This document shows, piece by piece, positions 1-6,126 of a stretch of 7,734 nt of DNA; position 1 is the first letter of the stretch; every line of letters begins with the position of its first letter. This DNA is from Halobacteriovorax sp. Its GTDB lineage: Bacteria > Bdellovibrionota > Bacteriovoracia > Bacteriovoracales > Bacteriovoracaceae. Position numbers and translations under genes: made by a program. The notes below the pieces were generated by a model. The model saw only the letters and a program-made list of their open reading frames with translations. It had not been told where the DNA came from and made no database searches. The stretch is taken from NCBI GenBank assembly GCA_002686115.1, contig NZAF01000173.1, forward strand, positions 1 through 7,734, given 5' to 3'.

Positions 1-122
1 GAATAGGGAGAGTGGCCAATTTCATATCGGTTATCAACGCCATAGAGAACTTTGTCTTTTGAAGATGCTTGTAAGTTAAGAGTTATCAGTATGTAAATGA
101 TTAATATTGAAGAACTTTTCAT
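1..122 (-). CDS. Exported protein, N-terminus only, probable trypsin-like serine protease (partial)
   Basis: Reading leftward from an ATG at 122 gives 40 codons before the window ends. The start is supported by an AAAGG ribosome binding site at 132-128, five bases upstream. The first 19 or so residues form a signal peptide: MKSSS, then the hydrophobic stretch ILIIYILITLNL, then QA as a likely cleavage site. The mature start contains KVLYGVDNRYEI. As I recall, a lysine/valine-(I/L)YG-x-DNR start is typical of secreted V8/trypsin-like peptidases in Bdellovibrio relatives, where it lies just before the protease domain. The catalytic His, Asp and Ser would lie outside the window, so protease identity is inferred from this short motif alone. 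Export is much better supported than enzyme class. It is transcribed divergently from queA. Confidence 0.6.
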   Translation of the reverse strand, partial: MKSSSILIIYILITLNLQASSKDKVLYGVDNRYEIGHSPY

Positions 123-207
123 ATCTGCCTTTAAAATAAAGACGTTTATTTCTCATAATTTAATTTGTTATGGATATGTTTATTTTTAGAGATGAAATTA
201 TTACAGA

Positions 208-217
208 ATTCATGAAT
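208..217. promoter_or_regulatory. 10-bp perfect palindrome in the divergent intergenic region
   Basis: ATTCATGAAT is a perfect 10-bp palindrome lying 17 bp upstream of the queA -35 box, in the gap between the divergent protease-like gene and queA. Its symmetry and place would suit a repressor or activator site. A palindrome this short and AT-rich can also occur by chance. On the minus strand the adjoining bases 205-197 read TGTAATAAT, a weak extended -10 for the leftward gene, but no matching -35 is visible. Confidence 0.22.
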
Positions 218-233
218 CATGCTCTTTGTTTCA

Positions 234-262
234 TTGAAAAGTCACTAGGCTAAGAGTATAAG
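234..262 (+). promoter_or_regulatory. Probable sigma70-type promoter of queA-tgt-yajC-tatA
   Basis: TTGAAA at 234-239 and TATAAG at 257-262 are separated by 17 bp, the optimal sigma70 spacing, and each hexamer differs from consensus at one or two positions. Transcription would start about seven to nine bases after the -10, at 269-271, which is at or beside the A of the queA ATG. No other promoter of this quality lies in the 148-bp gap. It is the likely driver of the four-gene run to 3204. Confidence 0.6.
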
Positions 263-270
263 TTCCTATT

Positions 271-1314
271 ATGACAATAGATAATGATTTAAAATTAAGT
301 TCATACTCTTATGATCTTCCAAAGAGCTTTATAGCGGATAGGCCTGTTGTTGGTAGGCAAAATTCAAAGCTTTTAGTTTTTGATAATAAAACTCAAGAAG
401 TCGTTCATGATTATTTCTATAATATTGATAAGTATCTTCCAAAAGAGTCATTGATTGTCTTTAATCAAAGTAAAGTTTTTCCATGTCGATTGATTGGGGA
501 AAAAAGAACTGGCGGTAAGGTCGAGGTTTTTCTTCTAGATGCTAAGGCAAATGAAGATGGGCTACATCGAGCACTTGTTAAATCAAGTGGAAAAAAAAGA
601 GTTGGTGATACTTATTTTTTTGATAATGATCTTGAGTTAACTATAAAAGAAGTTCTTGATGGAACGTTTTTTTTAAAAGCGAATATTGAAGATTTAGAAT
701 CTTTTCTATTTAAATATGCCAAGGTTCCAATTCCTCCTTATATTCGAGATGGTGATTCAGATGAAAAAGATCTTGAAGACTATCAAACTGTCTATGCTAA
801 ACATACGGGAAGTGTTGCTGCTCCTACTGCAGGTCTTCATTTTACTGATGAGGTTTTTCAAAAATTAGGAAATAAAGACATTAAGCAGGCCTATGTCACT
901 CTTCATGTAGGGCTAGGAACATTTGCTCCAGTTAAAGTCGATGACTTAACAACTCATAAAATGCATACAGAAGAGTATTTCATTGAAAAAAAAGATTTAG
1001 AGACGATTAAAGGTGAGCAATTTGTGACAGCTGTTGGAACGACTAGTTTACGTACCTTAGAATCAGCTCATAGAATTGGCCTAGATAATTTTAAACCTTC
1101 AGAAATTTATGATACTGATATTTTCTTATACCCTGGTGTTGAAGTGAAAAGTATTAATGCCCTTGTTACTAATTTTCATCTACCTGAGTCTACGTTACTG
1201 ATGCTTGTTAGTAGTCTTATAGGCAGAGAAAAAACATTAGAACTCTATGAAGTTGCCAAAGAAAATCAGTATCGGTTTTTCTCATATGGTGATGCCATGT
1301 TAATTTTAAGATAA
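271..1314 (+). CDS. queA: S-adenosylmethionine:tRNA ribosyltransferase-isomerase
   Basis: QueA transfers and isomerises the ribose of S-adenosylmethionine onto 7-aminomethyl-7-deazaguanine in tRNA, making epoxyqueuosine; it is cytoplasmic and acts after Tgt. The 347 residues match the family's usual length. Family signatures are present throughout: YSYDLP near residue 12, YQTVYAKHTGSVAAPTAGLH at 171-190, LHVGLGTFAPV at 211-221, HKMHTEEY at 229-236, NFHLPESTLLMLV at 301-313, and YRFFSYGDAMLI at 334-345. The ATG at 271 is the only reasonable start, because an in-frame TAA lies at 259-261 and the conserved N-terminal motif begins within 12 codons. No Shine-Dalgarno precedes it; the nearest purine run, AAGAG at 252-256, is too far away. 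Together with the promoter position this suggests a leaderless message. tgt follows after 17 nt. Confidence 0.97.
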   Translation: MTIDNDLKLSSYSYDLPKSFIADRPVVGRQNSKLLVFDNKTQEVVHDYFYNIDKYLPKESLIVFNQSKVFPCRLIGEKRTGGKVEVFLLDAKANEDGLHRALVKSSGKKRVGDTYFFDNDLELTIKEVLDGTFFLKANIEDLESFLFKYAKVPIPPYIRDGDSDEKDLEDYQTVYAKHTGSVAAPTAGLHFTDEVFQKLGNKDIKQAYVTLHVGLGTFAPVKVDDLTTHKMHTEEYFIEKKDLETIKGEQFVTAVGTTSLRTLESAHRIGLDNFKPSEIYDTDIFLYPGVEVKSINALVTNFHLPESTLLMLVSSLIGREKTLELYEVAKENQYRFFSYGDAMLILR

Positions 1315-1331
1315 AGAAAATAGGAATAAAT

Positions 1332-2453
1332 ATGATCAAAGTTGAAGCAAAGGATAATAAGGCACGAGCGTGCACCATTACGACTGCTCATGGAGAAATT
1401 CAAACTCCAATTTTTATGCCTGTAGGAACTCGTGCATCAGTTAAGTGCATGTGGCAAGATCAGTTAGAGGAGATGGGAGCTGAGATCATTCTTGGAAATA
1501 CTTATCATCTCTATTTAAGACCTGGGCATGAACTTATTGAAAGAGTTGGTGGTGACCTTCATGGATTCATGAATTGGAAAAGACCCATTTTAACGGACTC
1601 AGGTGGGTATCAGGTATTTTCTCTCTCTTCCATTAATAAAGTGACGGAAGAAGGGGTTACATTTGCCTCTCATATAGATGGTTCAAGGCATCTTATTTCA
1701 CCTGAAAAAAGTATGGAAATTCAAAAGGCCCTAGGTAGTGATATTGTGATGGTCTTTGACGAGTGTCCGGCCCTACCTGCTACAAAAGAGAGACTTAGAG
1801 AGAGTATGGAATTAACTCTTAGATGGGCCAAGCGTTGTCGTGATTATGAACTTAGACCGACACAAAATCTCTTTGGGATCATTCAAGGGGGGCTTCATCA
1901 CGACCTGCGCCTTGAATGTATGGAAAGGCTTAATGAAATGGGCTTTGAAGGACTTGCTCTTGGAGGACTTTCTGTTGGTGAAAAGAATGAAGAGATGGTC
2001 TCTTTCTTAGATGGATTTGTGCATCTTATGCCTGAAGATAAGCCTCGCTATCTCATGGGAGTAGGTAAGCCTCTAGATATCTTAAATGGCATCAGAGCAG
2101 GACTTGATATGTTTGATTGCGTTCTTCCTACTAGAAATGCTCGAAATGGTCAGTTTCTTACTCATGATGGTCCGCTTAATATAAAGAATGAACGTTTTAA
2201 AGAAGATACTGAAGCGCCAGATCCAGATTGTGAATGTAAGGTTTGCAAGAATTATACGAGATCCTATATCAGACACCTATTTACCTGTGGAGAGTACTTA
2301 GCGGGTAACCTCATTACATATCATAATCTTCACTTTATGCTCAAAATGGTAAAGGATGCGAGGCAAAATATTATTGCCGGAAGCTTTGACGATTTTTATC
2401 AATCATTTTATAAAAGGTATTCATCAAAGAAATGGCAAGGTAAGCCTAAATAA
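1332..2453 (+). CDS. tgt: tRNA-guanine transglycosylase, bacterial type
   Basis: Tgt exchanges guanine-34 of GUN-anticodon tRNAs for the queuosine precursor preQ1, supplying the substrate of QueA. All key residues are visible in the 373-residue protein: Asp89 in ILTDSGGYQVFSL (general acid/base), the GGLSVGE loop at 211-217, the nucleophile Asp262 in GLDMFDCVLPTRNARNG, and the zinc ligands Cys300, Cys302, Cys305 and His331 in the DCECKVC...TYHN arrangement. The length is normal and nothing appears broken. The ATG is preceded by TAGGAA at 1321-1326, five bases upstream. The queA-tgt gap of 17 nt and the following gap of 20 nt to yajC imply one transcript. Confidence 0.98.
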   Translation: MIKVEAKDNKARACTITTAHGEIQTPIFMPVGTRASVKCMWQDQLEEMGAEIILGNTYHLYLRPGHELIERVGGDLHGFMNWKRPILTDSGGYQVFSLSSINKVTEEGVTFASHIDGSRHLISPEKSMEIQKALGSDIVMVFDECPALPATKERLRESMELTLRWAKRCRDYELRPTQNLFGIIQGGLHHDLRLECMERLNEMGFEGLALGGLSVGEKNEEMVSFLDGFVHLMPEDKPRYLMGVGKPLDILNGIRAGLDMFDCVLPTRNARNGQFLTHDGPLNIKNERFKEDTEAPDPDCECKVCKNYTRSYIRHLFTCGEYLAGNLITYHNLHFMLKMVKDARQNIIAGSFDDFYQSFYKRYSSKKWQGKPK

Positions 2454-2473
2454 CAATCAAAAGCGGAGACTAC

Positions 2474-2824
2474 ATGCTTAAATTATTACTACTTTCAATA
2501 CTTGTTTCGTCTGGGGCACATGCTAATGAAGCCAAAGGACAAATGGACATTATGAATTTTGTCCCAATGATCCTTATTTTCTTCATTTTTTATTTTCTTA
2601 TGATCAGACCACAGAAAAAACAATTAGATGAAGAAAAAGAAATGCTAGAAAACCTTCAAAAAGGAACTGAAGTCTTCACAAAATCTGGTATAATTGGAAC
2701 TGTTGTTGGTTTAACTGATAAAGTTGTAACTTTAGAAGTTGCTAAAGAAACTAAGATTAAGTTCTTAAAAAGCCAGATTGGCGGTCTTTCAAGCAAAATC
2801 TTTGCTAAGGAAGATAATAAGTAA
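2474..2824 (+). CDS. yajC: YajC, Sec translocon accessory subunit
   Basis: YajC associates with SecD and SecF in the inner membrane and with the SecYEG holotranslocon. The 116-residue protein has the family's single membrane helix at about 27-44 followed by the diagnostic IRPQKK motif at 44-49, and a soluble domain with the KGTEVFTKSGIIGTV pattern near residues 63-77. Before the helix there is a second hydrophobic stretch, residues 1-14, ending in AHA|NE at 15-19, which reads as a cleavable signal peptide. Cleavage there would leave the N-terminus outside and the C-terminal domain in the cytoplasm. The ribosome binding site CGGAG at 2464-2468 lies five bases before the ATG. It sits 20 nt after tgt, as in many bacteria, and 14 nt before the Tat-family gene. 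Confidence 0.95.
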   Translation: MLKLLLLSILVSSGAHANEAKGQMDIMNFVPMILIFFIFYFLMIRPQKKQLDEEKEMLENLQKGTEVFTKSGIIGTVVGLTDKVVTLEVAKETKIKFLKSQIGGLSSKIFAKEDNK

Positions 2825-2838
2825 AAGGATAAAAATCC

Positions 2839-3204
2839 ATGTTTGGACTCGGTGCTGGTGAACTTCTTATCATTTTTGTCTTTGCTCTAATTTTTATTGG
2901 ACCAAAGAAATTACCAGAACTTGCAAAAAGCCTTGGTAAAGGCTTACGTGAGTTTCAAAAGGCAAAAGATGACTTCGTCAATGTGATGCAACAAGAAGCA
3001 GACTCCATCGAGTCCGAAACGTCAAAGCATGAAAAAATTGCTGATTCACAAGCAAAAACTGATCATCTCGACGATGCCGCAAGACCACTTACTGAAGAGG
3101 AGCTTGTTGCAATGGGTAACGTTGAGGGTGTCTCCCATGATGGACCAACAATAGATGAAATTGAAGAGTCTGAAGCTAAAGAACAAGCAAAGAAAGATTC
3201 TTAA
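2839..3204 (+). CDS. tatA: Twin-arginine translocase subunit, TatA/TatB family
   Basis: TatA and TatB are small inner-membrane proteins that, with TatC, export folded proteins carrying twin-arginine signals. The 121 residues show the family plan: a short N-terminal helix at about 5-20 with Glu8, a hinge IGPKKLPEL at 20-28, an amphipathic helix SLGKGLREFQKAKDDF at 31-46, and a hydrophilic tail that is strongly acidic from about 75 on. Glu8 and the Gly21-Pro22/Leu25-Pro26 hinge are TatB-like, while LGKGLREFQKAKDD is TatA-like. I give tatA as the family symbol; tatB is a real alternative, and the length lies between the two. AAGGA at 2825-2829 is a clear ribosome binding site. No tatC is in the window. 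It is the last gene before the 232-bp gap ahead of secD. Confidence 0.88.
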   Translation: MFGLGAGELLIIFVFALIFIGPKKLPELAKSLGKGLREFQKAKDDFVNVMQQEADSIESETSKHEKIADSQAKTDHLDDAARPLTEEELVAMGNVEGVSHDGPTIDEIEESEAKEQAKKDS

Positions 3205-3236
3205 AAATAACTTTTATTCTAAATAATCAACCTAAG

Positions 3237-3280
3237 ATATTTTTTGCTGCGTCGTATAAGTGTAAAAAAATATTGATCAA
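3237..3280. promoter_or_regulatory. AT inverted repeat, A-tract and TTGATCAA palindrome upstream of the secD promoter
   Basis: ATATTTTTT at 3237-3245 is the exact reverse complement of AAAAAATAT at 3265-3273, giving a 9-bp inverted repeat with a 19-nt spacer. The second arm contains a seven-A tract at 3264-3270, about 49-55 bp before the inferred secD transcription start, the usual place for an UP element contacting the RNA polymerase alpha subunit. The perfect palindrome TTGATCAA at 3273-3280 follows, just ahead of the -35 box. The repeat is not a convincing terminator because the stem has no G or C. Its use as an UP element or operator is inferred from position. Confidence 0.35.
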
Positions 3281-3284
3281 ATTG

Positions 3285-3312
3285 TTGCATTTTCAAATAT
3301 CTCACCTATAAT
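3285..3312 (+). promoter_or_regulatory. Probable promoter of secD-secF
   Basis: A perfect -10 box, TATAAT, lies at 3307-3312. The best -35 candidate is TTGCAT at 3285-3290 with a 16-bp spacer; it matches only the TTG half of the consensus. TTGTTG at 3282-3287 with 19 bp is the alternative. Transcription would begin near 3319, leaving an untranslated leader of about 118 nt. The promoter separates secDF expression from the upstream queA-tatA run, although read-through from upstream is also likely because no clear terminator follows 3204. Confidence 0.5.
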
Positions 3313-3318
3313 TTTTAA

Positions 3319-3436
3319 AGATTTACTAATCTAATCTTTTATTTATGGTCTTTTGACCGGTTTTCTAGGGATGAGGAAAACTTAAAAAAGTTTTTGGGTT
3401 TCTCCAATACTATTCCCTTATTAGGAGTTCAGAACA
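3319..3436 (+). other. Untranslated leader of secD with several possible hairpins
   Basis: No open frame longer than a few codons with a ribosome site is seen here, so this looks like leader RNA. Visible pairings are AAAGATT 3317-3323 with AATCTTT 3333-3339; GGTC 3347-3350 with GACC 3355-3358 around a TTTT loop; AAAACTT 3377-3383 with AAGTTTT 3388-3394 around AAAA; and the longer-range AGGGA 3367-3371 with TCCCT 3414-3418, enclosing the previous hairpin. The secD Shine-Dalgarno AGGAG at 3423-3427 can alternatively pair with TTCC 3413-3416 or CTCC 3402-3405. The TTCC pairing excludes the AGGGA-TCCCT stem. This is hand folding only, and regulatory function is inferred. I recognise no known riboswitch class. 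Confidence 0.4.
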
Positions 3437-5146
3437 ATGAAAAGAAGCTGGTGGTATCGCTTTTCTTTTTTACTTTTAGCAGTCATTATTTGTGTTCTAT
3501 CAATTATGCCAACTGCTTTTGACTTTAAAGAAGAGGACAATTTCCCTGTAAAGTCTAAAATTAACTTAGGTCTAGACCTCCAAGGTGGTCTTTATATGAT
3601 CTTAGGAATTGATTTTCGTAAGGTCTTTAAAGAAGAAGTTAAAGGTTATGCTAGAAGAGTGAACTTTTCATTAAAAGATGAGAAGACGTATGGTTTTGAG
3701 TTAGGTGATATCAACACTGAAGATGCACTTGATCCAAAGATCAATCTAACATTTGCTAGTGCAGATCAAATAGAGCCTGCAAAGAATATCATTCATAAAT
3801 ATTTTAATGGAAATATTCGTATCACAGGTGAGTCAGGAACTAATTTGCAAATAGCTCTCACAAAGAAGTTAAAGACTGAAATTGAAGAGCAATCTGTTAA
3901 AAGATCAATAGAAGTTATTAGAAATAGAATTGATGAGTTTGGTGTTACTGAACCAGAAATTATTTCTCAAGGAAGTGATCGAATCGTTGTACAGCTTCCT
4001 GGTGTTAAGGATATTGAAAGAGCGAAAGAGCTTATCGGTCAAACGGCAAAGCTAGAGTTTAAAATGGTAAATGACGACATTCCTATGGCGTCTATATCAG
4101 GTTGGATGACTAAGGCAAAAGAAGCTGGGATCGAATATAATAAAGGTGATCGTCTCTCTGTTTATGTTTCTAAAATGAATGAGTTTTTAAAAGATGACCT
4201 TCCTAAAGAAACAGTTTTAGCATTTGAAAGGGTTGAGTCTAAAATCAAAAGTGAAACTCCACAATTGATTCCATACATCCTAGAAGCGAATGCTCCTCTT
4301 ACTGGGGAAGACCTTGAAGATGCAAGAGTTCAATTTGATCAACAACAAAATCAGCCACAAGTAGGTTTTACTCTTAAGTCTCGTGGTGCAAAAATATTTG
4401 AAGAATTAACAGCTGAGAGTATTGGAAGAAGAATGGCCATTGTTTTAGATGGTAATGTAAAGTCAGCTCCAAATATCCAAACGAGAATTCCTGGTGGAAG
4501 AGGAACGATTACTCTAGGTGGCCAAGGTTATAATCAACAGTTAAGAGAAGCGCGAGATCTTGCTCTAGTTTTAAGAGCTGGTGCACTTCCTGTTCAGTTA
4601 GATTTTCTTGAGCAAAGAACGGTTGGTCCATCTCTTGGTGCTGACTCAATTACAAAAGCTAGATATGCTTCAATCATTGGTTGTATTTTAGTATTTGCTT
4701 TCATTCTTGTTTATTACAAAGTTTCAGGCTTCTTTGCCATGGTTACTCTTGCAATCAACGTAATGATCGTTCTTGCTATGCTTGTTGGTCTTGAAGCGAC
4801 GCTTACTCTTCCTGGTATTGCTGGAATTGCTCTTACAATTGGTATGGCGGTTGATGCAAACATCATTATTTATGAGCGTATACGGGAAGAAATACGAAAA
4901 GGCACCGGCTTTTATAAAGCTGTCGAAGGTGGTTTTAATTCAGCATTTTGGACAATCATTGATGCTAACATCACAACAGCACTTGCAGGTATCGCTCTTT
5001 TAAATTTTGGTACAGGACCTATTAGAGGTTTCGCAGTAACACTTTTAATAGGTATTTTTGCAACTGTTTATACTTCTTACTTTGTTTCTAAAATCTTCTT
5101 CGAATTTTATTTAAATAAAGTAGAAGGCCAAGATATTAGTATTTAA
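3437..5146 (+). CDS. secD: Protein translocase subunit SecD
   Basis: SecD pairs with SecF to form the proton-driven membrane machine that pulls preproteins across after SecA has pushed them through SecYEG. Its 569 residues, somewhat shorter than the 615 of E. coli, have the expected layout: membrane helix 1 at about 8-27, the LGLDLQGG motif at 44-51, a large periplasmic P1 region containing the IEVIRNRIDEFGVTEPEI segment (158-175) and RRMAIVLDGNVKSAPNI (331-347), then five helices from about 410 to 550. The motif GMAVDANIIIYERI has Asp473, matching the proton-pathway Asp519 of E. coli SecD. The ATG is preceded by AGGAG at 3423-3427 with a nine-base spacer. secF follows after 47 nt with its own ribosome site. 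Confidence 0.98.
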   Translation: MKRSWWYRFSFLLLAVIICVLSIMPTAFDFKEEDNFPVKSKINLGLDLQGGLYMILGIDFRKVFKEEVKGYARRVNFSLKDEKTYGFELGDINTEDALDPKINLTFASADQIEPAKNIIHKYFNGNIRITGESGTNLQIALTKKLKTEIEEQSVKRSIEVIRNRIDEFGVTEPEIISQGSDRIVVQLPGVKDIERAKELIGQTAKLEFKMVNDDIPMASISGWMTKAKEAGIEYNKGDRLSVYVSKMNEFLKDDLPKETVLAFERVESKIKSETPQLIPYILEANAPLTGEDLEDARVQFDQQQNQPQVGFTLKSRGAKIFEELTAESIGRRMAIVLDGNVKSAPNIQTRIPGGRGTITLGGQGYNQQLREARDLALVLRAGALPVQLDFLEQRTVGPSLGADSITKARYASIIGCILVFAFILVYYKVSGFFAMVTLAINVMIVLAMLVGLEATLTLPGIAGIALTIGMAVDANIIIYERIREEIRKGTGFYKAVEGGFNSAFWTIIDANITTALAGIALLNFGTGPIRGFAVTLLIGIFATVYTSYFVSKIFFEFYLNKVEGQDISI

Positions 5147-5193
5147 TAAGTAGAGTTTAATTAGAAAATTTTAAATTAAGATAGGAAATAGAT

Positions 5194-6126
5194 ATGTTAG
5201 AAATTATTAAAAGTGGGACAAGTTTTAATTTTGTTTCAAAGTTTAGCTTAACATCTGTCATCTCAGTCGTTCTTGTTATTGGCTCTTTAGTCGCTTTATT
5301 TTCAAAAATGAGCTACGGAGTTGATTTTAGAGGTGGGGCAGAGATACAAGTTAAATTCAGCAAGACTATTGAGTTAAATGGTTTAAGAAAGAGTTTAAAA
5401 GATGATGGTTTTAACAGTTTAACTGTTCAGTCAATTGGTGAAGCGAGCCAAAATGAGTACTTATTAAAAGTTTCTGCTTCTGAAGATAATCTTAACGCTG
5501 TTACTGAGAAAGTAAGTGCTTCTCTAAATCAGCATTACTCAAATGATGGGATTGAGATTAGAAAGGTAGATATTGTTGGTCCTAAGGCCGGTGCAGAGCT
5601 TAGAAAGTCTGGATTCCTTGCTATGCTATGGGCTTTATTAGCTATTATGGTTTATATTGGTTTAAGATTTGATTTTAAATATTCGCCTGGTGCGATAGTA
5701 GCGCTATTTCATGACGTTTCGATCATCTTAGGTGTTTTTGCAATTTCAGGTACAGAATTTACTCTTCAAACTGTTGCAGCACTCTTAGCGGTCATTGGTT
5801 ACTCTGTTAACGATACGGTTATTGTTTATGATAGAGTACGTGAGCATGAGCAAAAATTTGTTGGAAGATCTCTTTCTGAGCATATTAATAATGCTGTTAA
5901 TGAGACACTTTCACGTACTTTCTTAACTTCAGCTACAACGTTATTTATCTCAGTCATTATGTATGTCTTTGGTGGACTTGCTATTAGAGACTTCTTTTTA
6001 GCAATTACTCTTGGTGTTGTGATTGGTACTTATTCATCAATCTTTGTCGCTGCACCAGTTACACTTTTCTTTGATAAGATGAGAGGCGAGGAATCAGAGA
6101 GTAATGCAAAATCTGTTAACGCGTAA
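5194..6126 (+). CDS. secF: Protein translocase subunit SecF
   Basis: SecF is the partner of SecD in the proton-driven export motor of the inner membrane. The 310 residues are of normal length. Visible features are membrane helix 1 at about 17-36, the signature YGVDFRGGAEIQV at 41-53, a small periplasmic P4 domain to about 138, and five helices from about 140 to 293. Conserved motifs include the LFHDV segment at 171-175 and IGYSVNDTVIVYDRVRE at 201-217, where Asp207 corresponds to the proton-pathway Asp213 of E. coli SecF. The ribosome site AGGAAA at 5183-5188 is five bases before the ATG. Its last 23 bases overlap the start of the next gene in another frame, suggesting coupled translation. 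Confidence 0.98.
   Translation: MLEIIKSGTSFNFVSKFSLTSVISVVLVIGSLVALFSKMSYGVDFRGGAEIQVKFSKTIELNGLRKSLKDDGFNSLTVQSIGEASQNEYLLKVSASEDNLNAVTEKVSASLNQHYSNDGIEIRKVDIVGPKAGAELRKSGFLAMLWALLAIMVYIGLRFDFKYSPGAIVALFHDVSIILGVFAISGTEFTLQTVAALLAVIGYSVNDTVIVYDRVREHEQKFVGRSLSEHINNAVNETLSRTFLTSATTLFISVIMYVFGGLAIRDFFLAITLGVVIGTYSSIFVAAPVTLFFDKMRGEESESNAKSVNA

Noticed and set aside
2082..2276. Minus-strand open frame of 64 codons inside tgt
   Set aside because: It lies wholly inside well-conserved tgt codons that include the catalytic Asp262, its product has no recognisable pattern, and it is best explained as a shadow frame.
3206..3220. Stem AATAA-CTT-TTATT after the Tat gene as a terminator
   Set aside because: The stem is five A-T pairs with no G-C and no adjoining T-run, too weak for intrinsic termination.
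3345..3385. Tiny frames in the secD leader (ATG at 3345 and ATG at 3371) as possible leader or arrest peptides
   Set aside because: They encode only three and four residues and lack ribosome binding sites, so no VemP- or SecM-like arrest peptide is present.
4773..5003. Plus-strand open frame of 76 codons inside secD
   Set aside because: It overlaps the conserved membrane motif region of SecD in another frame; its leucine-rich product reflects the hydrophobic codons read out of frame.
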